From: Cyanobium sp. | GTDB lineage: Bacteria; Cyanobacteriota; Cyanobacteriia; PCC-6307; Cyanobiaceae | NCBI GenBank assembly: GCA_007135755.1 | Contig: SLIG01000175.1 | Span: 1 to 34,593, forward strand | Length of the DNA: 34,593 nucleotides | Reading direction: 5' to 3' | Part shown: piece by piece, positions 1 to 7,859 of the stretch | Layout of the letters: the number at the start of each line of letters is the position of its first letter | Numbering within the stretch: position 1 is the stretch's first letter | The notes under the pieces: generated by a model | Told to the model about the DNA's origin: nothing | What the model saw: only the letters and a program-made list of their open reading frames with translations | Databases searched by the model: none | Program-made: the position numbers and the translations under genes

Positions 1-85
1 CTGCATCGAGGCCAACGTGCCGCTGCTGTTCAGCGACCGCGACTTCCAGCCCTACGTGGAGCACCTGGGGCTGGAGCCGGCATGA
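1..85 (+). CDS. C-terminal end of a PIN-domain (VapC-type) toxin, partial
   Basis: An open frame runs in from the left edge and stops at the TGA at 83-85. The 27 visible residues include PLLFSDRDFQPYVEHLGL. This resembles the usual end of VapC ribonucleases, where a last acidic residue sits in an SDRDF segment and is followed by a histidine-leucine-glycine tail. VapC toxins are PIN-fold RNases neutralised by a VapB antitoxin encoded just upstream, here outside the window. The PIN call rests on this tail alone. Other TA loci nearby fit it. A 21-codon frame starting at the overlapping ATGA (82) was not judged a gene. Confidence 0.55.
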   Translation, partial: CIEANVPLLFSDRDFQPYVEHLGLEPA

Positions 86-150
86 GCCCGGCAGCAACCA
101 CCCGGGCCCTGGGCGACAGCAGCGCCGCGATCTGGTGCCCGGCGTAGCCG

Positions 151-1416
151 TCAACCTCCTTCCCCCGGCGGATCCGGGATCTCCTCATCCGTCGGCCGCG
201 AGCGCCGGGTGGGCAGGTAGATCCACTCCCCCGCCGGCAGCTCGCTCGATGGCATCACGCCCGGCACCAGCAGCTCCAGCCCCGGTGCGATCGGTGTGGT
301 GGAGCGGTAGAGCGGCAGCAGCAGGGTGGTGCCGGCCGGCAGCGGTTCATCCCGCGGCCAGCTGGAGAAATCGGGGTTGAACTGGCGCAGCAGCGTCAGG
401 CTCAACTGCTGCTCTGCCGCCACGGTGCTCAGGGTTTCACCCTCGCTCGTCTCGTAGGGCTCGCTGGCCATCAGCAGGGGGTTGAGGCTGCGCAGGCGGG
501 TTTCGGTGGTGCCGTGACGGCCGGCCAGCACTGCCAGGGAATCCCCCTCAACCGTGGTGATCGTCTGGGTGCTCTCCAGCTGCGGGTTCAACCGCCGCAG
601 GGTGGCGACGGTGGTGCCGTAGCGCTCCGCCAGCAGGGTCAGGGTGTCGCCGGGACGCAGCACCAGCACGCTGTGGGGCCGGAGCAGCAGCTGGATCGCT
701 TCCCCCAGCAGCGGCTGGCTGAGCAGACCGATGCCGCCGGGGCCGTAGTCCGCCCCGAAGTGCTGCACCAGGCAGCCTGCGAACTGGGCCCGGCCCCCAT
801 TGGGCAGCCCGCCCTCGGGCGCCAGCAGCGCCAGATCCCCCAGCCACATCACCCCCTCACACGGGGCCTGCACCGTTCCCAGCAGCGCCGGATCCCAGGG
901 CAGCGGCAGCTCGCCGCGAAAGCCCGGTGTGGTCCACTCCAGCTCGGCCGCCAGCCAGTCGAAGGTGTTGCTGGTGCTCACCGGCAGCACCGCGGCGCGG
1001 CAGAGATAGCCGCTGAGGATCACATCACCGGGAATGGTGATCGCGGTGTAGGTGTAGCCGCTGACGATCCCGCGCTGCTCGAGGAAGCAGTCGATCACAT
1101 GCCGCCGGATCGGCACCGGCTCCTTGCTGGCGGGCCGGTCCACCTCGAACAGGCAGAGGCGGGCATTGGCGTAGGGCTGCAGCGCCAGCCAGAGGGGCAG
1201 GGCCCCGAGGGGTGCCTGCAGCGGAGCAGCGGCGCTGGAATGCGATCCATGCAGCGCAGGCGGCGTTCGCGGATTGATCGCCGGTGAAGCGCTGGGCAGC
1301 GCCACCAGCTGGCCCCACAGCGGTGACCCACGCAGGGGGTTGAGGCCCTGGTTCAGCGGTGAGAGGGGTTGCTCACCGGATGCCAGCACGTCAGGCCCGC
1401 CAGGGGATCGAGCCAT
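151..1416 (-). CDS. Protein with three LysM-like repeats, probably phage/tail-derived
   Basis: A 421-residue protein. Residues about 251-280, 287-315 and 323-350 are three LysM-like repeats. The first is clearest (PGDTLTLLAERYGTT followed by LRRLNP); the second and third keep GDSLAVLAGRHGTT and GETLSTVAAEQQ with the LNP/FNP end. LysM units bind N-acetylglucosamine polymers such as peptidoglycan and are common in tail or baseplate proteins of phages and contractile injection systems. The first 240 residues match nothing I recognise. No signal peptide is visible, so secretion by the general pathway is unlikely. It begins 4 bases after the stop of the upstream gene (1421-1918), so the two probably form one transcript. 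The nearby portal-like relic and integrase suggest prophage origin, which is inference. Confidence 0.7.
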   Translation of the reverse strand: MARSPGGPDVLASGEQPLSPLNQGLNPLRGSPLWGQLVALPSASPAINPRTPPALHGSHSSAAAPLQAPLGALPLWLALQPYANARLCLFEVDRPASKEPVPIRRHVIDCFLEQRGIVSGYTYTAITIPGDVILSGYLCRAAVLPVSTSNTFDWLAAELEWTTPGFRGELPLPWDPALLGTVQAPCEGVMWLGDLALLAPEGGLPNGGRAQFAGCLVQHFGADYGPGGIGLLSQPLLGEAIQLLLRPHSVLVLRPGDTLTLLAERYGTTVATLRRLNPQLESTQTITTVEGDSLAVLAGRHGTTETRLRSLNPLLMASEPYETSEGETLSTVAAEQQLSLTLLRQFNPDFSSWPRDEPLPAGTTLLLPLYRSTTPIAPGLELLVPGVMPSSELPAGEWIYLPTRRSRPTDEEIPDPPGEGG

Positions 1417-1420
1417 GGCC

Positions 1421-1918
1421 TCAACCCCGCACCAGGGAGCCCTGGAACGGGTCCGATGGGCACTGCCGCCAGATCTGCAGCCGCGGCAGCAGCAACGCCA
1501 GCTGGCCGATGTGAGCTGCCCGCTGGCGGCCCAGCACCACAGCTGGTGACGGGCCGGCCGGGTTCCACTCGGTCTCGGTGTCCTCCAGCAGCAGCTCGAT
1601 GGCGTACTCCACCACCACCAACTTGCTCAGTGGCAGCGGTTTCGGCACCACGCCACCGGTGACGCCCTTGCGCCGGCTACGGATGGGTGCGTTGAGCTCG
1701 GCTGGCGTCAGCGCTGCCAGCTGCTGATCCAGGGCGGCGATGGCCTCAAGGTGGCCCTGGGCGGTGCACACCCCGGTGGGGTAGTGGATTTCCAGCAGCG
1801 CCATCTCCCGCTGCAGGGCCGCCAGGGCAGCGGCAGTGACCGGGATCGAGAGGGCGACGCGCAGGGCCTCGGCATCGCCGGGGCGCCAGGTGCAGAGGGG
1901 TGGGGAGGGCTGGGTCAT
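1421..1918 (-). CDS. Hypothetical protein, partner of the LysM protein
   Basis: A 165-residue protein of unknown function starting at the ATG at 1918. It has no signal peptide or membrane segment. A leucine/alanine-rich stretch (about residues 15-70) is predicted by eye to be helical. A conserved-looking patch reads KLVVVEYAIELLLEDTETEW. It is directly followed by the LysM gene with a 4-base gap on the same strand, so co-transcription is likely and the pair may once have been neighbours in a prophage structural cluster. The frame is intact and its composition matches surrounding coding DNA, which supports a real gene. I do not recognise the family. Confidence 0.6.
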   Translation of the reverse strand: MTQPSPPLCTWRPGDAEALRVALSIPVTAAALAALQREMALLEIHYPTGVCTAQGHLEAIAALDQQLAALTPAELNAPIRSRRKGVTGGVVPKPLPLSKLVVVEYAIELLLEDTETEWNPAGPSPAVVLGRQRAAHIGQLALLLPRLQIWRQCPSDPFQGSLVRG

Positions 1919-1961
1919 GCCCTCCCTTGCCAGCTCAGCTGCATCGTGTCGGTTCTTCCCT

Positions 1962-1973
1962 GGGATCTATCCC
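1962..1973. promoter_or_regulatory. Possible operator upstream of the UPF0175/DUF3368 locus
   Basis: A perfect 5-2-5 inverted repeat (GGGAT-CT-ATCCC) lies about 40 bases before the antitoxin start at 2014. TA antitoxins usually repress their own promoter through such short palindromes, so an autoregulatory site is plausible. Short palindromes also occur by chance in GC-rich DNA. Confidence 0.25.
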
Positions 1974-2013
1974 TTAGATTTGTCCCATTCAGTCATCCCT
2001 GGAGGGGTGGGCC

Positions 2014-2376
2014 ATGCATGCGGTGAGCGTGAGCGGGCTCAAGCACAACCCCGCTGAGGCCCTGCGGCAGGCACGCAGCGCCCCGGTGGTGGTTCTCAAC
2101 CGCGACAATCCCGACGCGGTGCTGATTGGCCTGGAGCAGGGGGGAGTGCTGCAGGCACCGGGTGTGCGGGCGGCGCTGGCGACGGCCCTGTTCCGTGATG
2201 GTGAGCTGTCACTGGTGCGGGCCGCCCGCGTGGCCGAGATGGATGTGGCCAGCTTCATCTCTCACCTCGGCCGCCTCGGCATCCCAGCGATCCGCCTGAC
2301 GGCTGCCGAAACCAGCGCCGATCTCGACACCTTGGAGCAGTGGCTGCAATCGTCATCGCCGACGCCAGCCCGCTGA
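2014..2376 (+). CDS. UPF0175-family antitoxin with Phd-like N-terminus
   Basis: A 120-residue protein. Residues 1-45 look like a Phd/YefM-type DNA-binding start (LKHNPAEALRQARSAPVVVL, then DAVLIGL). Residues about 52-95 match the UPF0175 pattern (LFRDGELSLVRAARVAEMD followed by FISHLGRLGIP). UPF0175 proteins are antitoxins paired with DUF3368 PIN-like toxins, and exactly such a gene follows with a 37-base overlap. The ATG has a strong ribosome site (GGAGGGG, about 6 bases before it), which fixes the start. A small palindrome in the promoter may be its operator. The combination of a Phd-like head and a UPF0175 tail in one protein is less usual than UPF0175 alone. Confidence 0.8.
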   Translation: MHAVSVSGLKHNPAEALRQARSAPVVVLNRDNPDAVLIGLEQGGVLQAPGVRAALATALFRDGELSLVRAARVAEMDVASFISHLGRLGIPAIRLTAAETSADLDTLEQWLQSSSPTPAR

Positions 2377-2828
2377 TCGCGCTCGCCCGGGTGAACGGGC
2401 TGGGGTGGCTGCAGACCCTCTTCCGCGAGGTGCTCGTGACCGAGGTGGTGCTCTATGAGGTGCTCACGGGCCGGCATCCAGACACGGAAGCCCCGATCCA
2501 GCAGGCCCTCGCGGCGGGCTGGTTGCAGGCCGCCGCCATCGGGACCATCGAACCGGCGCTGCCCGATCTCGATGAGGGGGAGGCGGCCAGCATCCGCCTG
2601 GCCCTGAGCAGCGGCGAGCCGGTGCTGCTGTTGATCGATGAACGCGCCGGGCGGGCGGTGGCCCAGCACCTTGGCATCACTGTGGCCGGGACCGCGGCGG
2701 TGATCGGCCTGGCCCGCCAACGTGGCCTGATCGCTTCTGCAAGGGATGTGTTTGCCGCATTGCATGCCAGTGATTTCCGCATTGCTCCTGCGGTGATCCA
2801 GGCAGTGCTTGACCGGTGTGGGAACTGA
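2340..2828 (+). CDS. DUF3368 PIN-like toxin
   Basis: A 162-residue protein with the DUF3368 layout. It opens with IVIADASPLIALARVNGL, where the first aspartate is the PIN-type metal ligand. A central acidic LDEGEAASIRLAL segment and LLIDERAGRAVAQHLGI follow, then GTAAVIGLARQRGLI. DUF3368 proteins are PIN-fold nucleases that act as toxins of UPF0175 antitoxins. The most upstream start in this frame is GTG at 2340, inside the end of the antitoxin gene, so translation is probably coupled. All expected acidic positions seem present, so I see no sign of inactivation. Confidence 0.8.
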   Translation: MAAIVIADASPLIALARVNGLGWLQTLFREVLVTEVVLYEVLTGRHPDTEAPIQQALAAGWLQAAAIGTIEPALPDLDEGEAASIRLALSSGEPVLLLIDERAGRAVAQHLGITVAGTAAVIGLARQRGLIASARDVFAALHASDFRIAPAVIQAVLDRCGN

Positions 2829-2865
2829 GCAGTGGCAATCGCAAGCACTCCGGCTCAACGGTTGT

Positions 2866-3415
2866 TCACTCAGCTGCGCCATCCAACCCCAGCTGCTGCC
2901 GCAACTCAGCACCATCGATCACCCCCCGCTCGTGTAGCAGCAGCCACTCCTGCACCGAGGGCTGGGGCTTGCGTGGGGGCCGGGGTGGCACCAGAGGACA
3001 GATCTCCACGCTGCAGGCCGGCGTGTCCGCCAGCCGGGATCAGAGCGTCGCGGCGCATCGCTTCTTCCAACTGCTGAAGGTAAGCCCTGTGCTCCGCCAG
3101 CGAGCGGGCCTCGATCTCGACCCACTCGAACTTCGCGCCCTCGGGCAGGACCATGAAGGAGGAGGTGGAGAGCACCAGGCGCTGGGGGCGTTGGCCTTCT
3201 GCGCTGCCAGTAAACGAACTCGAGCCCAGGGCGCCATCGCTGCGCCGGAAGCCGTAGGCATCGACCAGCCCCGTGCGTACCCCCACCGGCAGGGCGGTGC
3301 GGGAGAGGAGGTCTTCGTAGTCGCTGCGGCAGCGGTAGTGGTTGAGGTACTGGTGGGCCAGGCCCAGGTGGGGCAGATCCCCTTCACCGAAGGCGGTTCC
3401 ATCCTCCGTAACCAT
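2866..3415 (-). pseudogene. Frameshifted C-terminal fragment of a DUF4055 (phage portal-like) protein
   Basis: Read on the minus strand, the first frame (from 3415) contains LGLAHQYLNHYRCRSDYEDL, TALPVGV and FMVLPEGAKFEWVEIEARSL, followed by LQQLEEAMRRDAL. This is the style of the C-terminal half of DUF4055 proteins, which are phage portal-like. Between about 2975 and 3060 the coding signal jumps to another frame, which continues with PLVPPRPPRKPQPSVQEWL, ends in GAELRQQLGLDGAAE and stops at 2866-2868. A stop codon lies immediately before the ATG at 3415, so the N-terminal half is also gone. The piece is a doubly damaged remnant. DUF4055 identity is from memory of the family. Confidence 0.55.
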
Positions 3416-3505
3416 TCAGGGGTCGGGACGCGCCGCCGCGGGAATGCACGCCTGATCGCTCATCGCTGAGCGGACAAAGAAGCAGTGCTGCCCTTGGTGC
3501 TGCAC

Positions 3506-4714
3506 TCAGGGATCCGGCAGCAGTGATGGCATCACACCGCCGCGGTGATGGGCAATCCAGGCCTGCTCAAGGAACTCCCAGACATCGCGGCCCTGTTTCC
3601 GCAGGGTGGTGGTGACCGTGAGCAGGCGGCTGCGGCAGATGGCGCCGCGGGCCGATTGGACGCCGTGACTGATCTTGCGTTGAATCACAGACTGGCGCAG
3701 GGCTCGCTCGGCGGCGTTGTTGGTGGGCTCGATCCCCTCGATCCCCTCGATCTCCAGAAAGGTCCAGAGGCCATCGTCCACCTGGAGCAACTTGTGGCAG
3801 GTGCACACCGTCTTGGCCCACGGCGTTCGCTCGCCGCGCTGGCAGCCCAGCTCCACCACCCCCTGCAACGGGGCCACAAACGCCTGGTGGATCGGCCGGT
3901 CGGCCAGCTGCAACGTGGACCAGTCGATCGCGGTGTCCTTCCACTGGCGCCACAGGGCAAACAGCTGTTGCTGCAGGTCCAGCAGCTCCGCTCCGAACTC
4001 GGCGCTGGCACCCGGGCGTTCGGCGATGGCGGCCAGATCGCGGATCACGTGCGCCCAGCACAGCTGACGCTGATGGGTGGGCAGGTGGTTGTAAGCCGAG
4101 AAGCGATCGCTCACGACAATGCCGCCAAAGGCGTTCCCGAGCAGTTCGATCGCAGCGGCCGTTGAGCGGCTCAGGCCTTGCACAAACACCGTCACCACGG
4201 CGGTCACCATGACCCACTGCCAGCCGCGCTTGCGATCGGGATTGCATCCGTCGGCGTTGCCGGTGGGGGCGCCGGTTTCATCGACATAGGCCACCGGCTG
4301 TTGTCGGGCGGCATCCAGTGCTTCTGCCATCGGTTGCGCCAACGCTGCGCTGAAGCGTTGGCGGATCCCCCTGCACTTCGTGTAGTGCTGGAGCAGCAGC
4401 TCCTTGGTCGGCTTGCCAAGCCCCCCCTGGAGATCAAGCCACACCTGGGGCGGGGCACCCGAGCGGCGCCGCGGGCTTTGGGGCACGTCGTCGTTCATCT
4501 CTGCAGTACGCCAATCAATCCCGGCTAGGGCTATCGCCCATCCCAAGGAGTTGAGCTTCGAGGGCCAGCTGTTGAGCTGCGGCCACGAACGGCACGTCCA
4601 CTGCTCGTGAAAGACGACGGCCATCAGGTGGCAGCAGTCGTCTTCCAGCAGAGGGGGTAACCCATGGCAGGCCGTCAGAGCGCTAGGCCATGCCGTGGAC
4701 CTCCAGCAGGGCAA
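3506..4714 (-). pseudogene. IS66-family transposase, N-terminus degraded
   Basis: The DDE catalytic core is complete: VAYVDETGAPT holds the first aspartate, VVSDRFSAYN the second with QLCWAHVIRDLAAI after it, and EPTNNAAERALRQ the catalytic glutamate. The end (ARGAICRSRLLTVTTTLRKQ and DVWEFLEQAW) is typical of IS66 TnpC. The first 70-90 residues of this frame are not transposase-like and a plausible coiled-coil start lies in another frame just upstream (4683-4772), so the 5' end is probably deleted or frameshifted. No TnpA/TnpB companions are seen and I could not find terminal inverted repeats. A 9-base tandem duplication adds an extra Gly-Ile-Glu just before the catalytic glutamate segment. 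It is probably immobile without help. Confidence 0.8.
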
Positions 4715-4772
4715 TCAGTCGGGCGTTCTCCCGGCGCAGCTGATCCAGCTCAGAGAGCCTGAAGTCGGCCAT
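4683..4772 (-). pseudogene. Short coiled-coil fragment, possible old N-terminus of the IS66 transposase
   Basis: A 29-codon frame begins at ATG 4772 and reads ELDQLRRENARLIALLEVHG before a TAG stop. Leucine/asparagine-spaced coils of this kind are found at the N-terminus of IS66 transposases and some other DNA-binding proteins. It overlaps the start of the long transposase frame in a different phase, consistent with a frameshift or deletion after about residue 25. The link to the transposase is inference. Confidence 0.35.
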
Positions 4773-4906
4773 GGGATACGGGCCTGAGCACTGGTCTGCC
4801 TGCAGGTAGACAGCATTGCGCTCCCGCTCTTGCCCACCGCAGCGCCTTCAGGATGGGCAATCAGCAGCATCAACGCAGCCCGTCCCTTGGGATTGCCGAG
4901 GCCCTG

Positions 4907-5273
4907 TCAGGGGACCAAGGGCTGGCTGATCTCCTTGATCAGAGCGGCATTGAGCTTGTTCTCGCAGCCCAGCCTGATGATGGGGTGGATCGAGCCCCCC
5001 TCCGCCTTTGCCGCGGCTCGCTCGCAGACCTGCCGGCGGCCGGTGCGCCATTGCTCCAGAAGGGCTGAGCTGCCCAGCAGTCGCTGAAGCGTGACGTCGC
5101 TCTGATTCCGCTGGCGCCATAGGCAGGCCACAATTTCTTGGGTGTTGCCGTCGCAGTCGGGCTGAAAAGGAAATCGCCGCAGCCTGGGCGGACCCTGGAA
5201 TCAGCACGGCTGAGATCACCAACGACGCGAGCAGCAGCAGGCGCACGGAGCCGGACACCATCGAACCAGGCAT
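4907..5273 (-). pseudogene. Secreted LprI/DUF1311-like protein, frameshifted
   Basis: From ATG 5273 the minus strand encodes a signal peptide (VRLLLLASLVISAVLIPG, cleavage expected after SAQA) and a few more residues. The coding signal then moves to another frame near 5180-5190 and continues as PDCDGNTQEIVACLWRQRN, LLEQWRTGRRQVCERAAAK, GGSIHPIIRLGCENKL and stops at 4907-4909. The second part matches the LprI/DUF1311 style: short, cysteine-containing, with the 'EGGSI..P.I...GC' ending. Members are small periplasmic proteins, some of which inhibit lysozyme. One inserted or lost base explains the break, so either a recent pseudogene or a sequencing error is possible. No ribosome site is obvious. 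Confidence 0.6.
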
Positions 5274-5378
5274 GGACCTGAGCAGGCATAGGACGCACCA
5301 ACCCGACGCTCTTGCGGAAGCTGCGGTTGCTGCGATTATTTCGATTACGATTCACCTGGCCTTCCCCTCCTCCTCTCC

Positions 5379-5852
5379 ATGGCCGTTGTTTTCCCTGGCT
5401 CCATTGAGCCCGTGATCCCCACGGCTGAGGCGGCTGAGGCCGCAGGGGCGAGCTTGCGCGATCTCGCCGGCTTCCGTGCCAGCCATGGCCTGCGGCAAGC
5501 CAGCCTCTCCCTGGATCTGGAGGACGGCCAGCGCGCATCCGTTCCAATCCCGGCCGCGGTGTTGGAGTTGCTGCAGGGAATCCTGGTGCAGATGGCCCAG
5601 GGCAATGCCGTCACGCTGGTGCCGGTGCACGCCGAACTCACGACCCAGCAGGCCGCTGATCTGCTGAATGTGTCGCGGCCCTTTCTGATCGAGCGGTTGG
5701 AGCAAGGGGAGATCTCCTTCCGCAAGGTCGGCACCCACCGGCGGATCCGCCTGGCCGACCTGATGGCCTACAAGCACGCCATCGACCAGCAGCGTGCCGC
5801 GGCACTTGATGAGCTGGCGGCCCAGGCCCAGGAGCTGGGCATGGGCTACTGA
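5379..5852 (+). CDS. HTH (MerR/excisionase-type) antitoxin of a PIN toxin
   Basis: A 157-residue protein. A helix-turn-helix of the excisionase/MerR type spans about residues 87-133: [20 protein letters not shown], then [19 protein letters not shown]. The first 80 residues probably form a separate dimerisation or toxin-binding part ([20 protein letters not shown]). Proteins of this layout are the antitoxins of PIN_3-type toxins such as the VapBC50-like pairs, and a PIN gene follows after a single base. The start ATG at 5379 follows a pyrimidine-rich leader without a clear ribosome site. Self-repression is likely but I cannot name the operator. AT-rich repeats of CGATTA at about 5333-5350 are candidates. 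Confidence 0.75.
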   Translation: MAVVFPGSIEPVIPTAEAAEAAGASLRDLAGFRASHGLRQASLSLDLEDGQRASVPIPAAVLELLQGILVQMAQGNAVTLVPVHAELTTQQAADLLNVSRPFLIERLEQGEISFRKVGTHRRIRLADLMAYKHAIDQQRAAALDELAAQAQELGMGY

Positions 5853-5853
5853 G

Positions 5854-6423
5854 GTGAATCGCTTCACCGTTGTCCACGACGCTTGCGTTCTATATCCCGC
5901 TCCACTCCGCGATCTGCTGATGCGCCTGGCGCTCACGGATCTCTACCGGGCCTGCTGGAGCGACCAGATTCATGAAGAGTGGATCAACGCCGTGCTGCGG
6001 AACCGGCCAGATCTCTCCAGATCCCAGCTGGAGCGCACCCGCTCGCTGATGAATGCTCACGTGCGTGATGCGCTGGTGGATGGCCATCAGCCCCTGATTC
6101 CAGCCCTGGAGTTACCAGATCCGGATGACCGCCATGTTCTAGCTGCCGCCATCAAGTGCGGGGCTGATCTGATCCTCACCTTCAACCTGGATGATTTCCC
6201 GGAGCACGCCCTGGCGAGCTACGGCCTTGGCGCCTGTCATCCCGATCTGTTTCTGGTGGATCAGCTGAACCTGGATGCCGAACGGGTCTGCACGGCGATG
6301 CGGCAGCACCGGGCCAGCCTCAAGAACCCACCCAAGACAGTTGAGGAGTACCTGGTAACCCTGAAGGAACAAGGGTTGAGCAGGTTCTCGCAGGCCGTGC
6401 GGCACTACGCCGCTGAGCTCTGA
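5854..6423 (+). CDS. PIN-domain toxin (VapC50/PIN_3-like)
   Basis: A 189-residue PIN protein starting with GTG at 5854, one base after the antitoxin stop. It opens FTVVHDACVLYPAPLRDLL, where the aspartate is the first metal ligand. WSDQIHEEWINAVLRN supplies the central acid, and ELPDPDDRHVLAAAIKCGAD plus LTFNLDDFP the C-terminal acids. This is the PIN_3 arrangement seen in HTH-PIN toxin-antitoxin pairs, where the toxin is an RNase. An in-frame ATG at 5794 would add 20 residues inside the antitoxin gene, but these are not PIN-like, so I prefer 5854. The last 19 bases overlap the 3' end of the convergent integrase remnant. Confidence 0.75.
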   Translation: MNRFTVVHDACVLYPAPLRDLLMRLALTDLYRACWSDQIHEEWINAVLRNRPDLSRSQLERTRSLMNAHVRDALVDGHQPLIPALELPDPDDRHVLAAAIKCGADLILTFNLDDFPEHALASYGLGACHPDLFLVDQLNLDAERVCTAMRQHRASLKNPPKTVEEYLVTLKEQGLSRFSQAVRHYAAEL

Positions 6424-7597
6424 ACGCGAAGCCCCTGGCCCAGCCGTTGTTCTGCCTTCGCGAAGGCGTCATCCACCACGTCATCCCCGCACCAGCGGCT
6501 GTAGGCCGCCAGGTGGGTTTGCACGCTGTGCCCCATCGCCGCGGCCACCACCTTCGGGGGCAGGTCGCAGATCACATGGGCCCGGTGGGCGTAGCCGTGG
6601 CGGCAGGAGTAGAGCACCAGCTTCTCGCCCCGGGCTTCGTAGTCCCGGCGCAGTTCCTGCCAGAGGGGGCGCCGCAGCAGGTAGCGGCTGAGCGAGTCGG
6701 ACCCATACCCCGGTCGCAGCGGCGGCAGCAGCCGTGGATCGAGCGTTTCCACCAGCTGCCATGGCTCAGCCCAGGAATCAGAAGGCAGCAGCCGCAGAAT
6801 CCTGGGCCGGGTCTTGCCCCGGGAGGCCACCTTTTCGTAGGTGCACCAGAGTCTGCCGCCGCGTTGCTCCAGATGCTGAAGCTCCTCGGGGCGGAGGCCG
6901 TAGGCCGAAAGTAGCTGAAAGGCCAGGCGCCAGCGGGGGTCTGGGATGGCAGCAACCATCCCCTGGATGTGCTCGACGGAGATGGGCGTCGTGATCGACT
7001 TGCTCTCATGCGAGCGGCCCACGTAGGAACTCAGGTCTGGCGGTGGTGTCCAGTCCACGCCCAGCAGCCGCTGGCTGACGGCCCAGCGCAAAAACGCTGC
7101 GCTGGTTTGCACCTGCATGCGACGGGCGCGGCAGCCGGGCTTGCTGCTCCAGTGAGCGGCTTGCAGCTCGAGGAGCTGGGCCGCATCCCGGGGCTGACCA
7201 GTGCCACCCAGTCCACGGTTGCGGCCTGGGCGGGCTTCGCAGGGGCGAAGGGCTGGGGTGACGGACCTTGCCCAGCAACGGGAGCTGATGCGGGCTTTTG
7301 CTGGCTTGTCCCGGCCTGCTCGTTCAGCACCGCCAGGCTCTCGCGCAGGGGCACTCCGTGCAGGAAAGCCTCGTAGAGCTGGATGACCGCCTCGCGGATG
7401 TCCTCAAGGTGCTGGGACTCCCAGGGGTAGGGCAACAGCAGCTGGTGGCGTTCTCCGTCGCCGGCCCGGGCAGTGATGTTCAGGCGTGTCTGGCCACGGA
7501 AGCTGCTGAGGGTCCAACCCCTCCGGCAGCCGCGCATCTGGAGCGCGTGAGACACAGCTCCACGCAGCAGCGCCTCCCATCCCTGGCCGCTCACCAT
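6405..7597 (-). pseudogene. Tyrosine recombinase (integrase), internally deleted
   Basis: The catalytic half (about 7200 down to 6405) is well preserved: AYGLRPEEL carries the first arginine, YSCRHGYAHRAH the H-x-x-R pair, and MGHSVQTHLAAYSRW the last histidine and the tyrosine. The N-terminal part from ATG 7597 (SFRGQTRLNITARAGDGERH and LLLPYPWESQHLEDIREAV) is the AP2-like N-terminal domain seen in picocyanobacterial integrases. It is in a different frame. The break falls near 7195-7215: the upstream frame ends sense at DWVALV and the downstream frame picks up at TGQPRDAAQLLELQAAHWSS. Most of the core-binding domain seems to be missing. It faces the 3' end of the tRNA-Arg gene 110 bases away, the usual place for an island integrase. 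Confidence 0.75.
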
Positions 7598-7710
7598 GTG
7601 AGAAGGTTTGCTCCAGAGCCTGGCATGGCCGCGGATCGCTGTGGACGGGCGGCAAGCTCAGAAGCCAGTGCCAGCAAGGGCTTTTGGCTGAAAACCCCGT
7701 CTCTCTGTAA

Positions 7711-7784
7711 CGCCCCCTGTTGGACTTGAACCAACGACCGGCCGCTTAGAAGGCGGCTGCTCTATCCAGCTGAGCTAAGGGAGC
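7711..7784 (-). tRNA. tRNA-Arg (anticodon TCT)
   Basis: On the minus strand the segment folds as a full cloverleaf. The acceptor stem GCTCCCT pairs with AGGGGGC (one G-T pair), the D arm is GCTC...GAGC, the anticodon stem GCCGC/GCGGC encloses loop CTTCTAA with anticodon TCT, and the T arm is GTTGG-TTCAAGT-CCAAC. The discriminator base is G at 7711 and CCA is not encoded. It reads AGA codons. Its 3' end borders the broken integrase and the accessory segment to the left, so it is the likely attachment gene of that island. Confidence 0.95.
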
Positions 7785-7859
7785 CGGTGAGCCGGCATTC
7801 TGCCAACAGCCCTGCGGACCGCGGCCCCTAGAGTGACTGGCTGCGCACAGGCAACGCTG

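Noticed and set aside
7675-7700. Imperfect GGGGTTTT/AAAAGCCC stem after the tRNA as a terminator
   Set aside because: One mismatch in the stem and no T-run after it; too weak to call.
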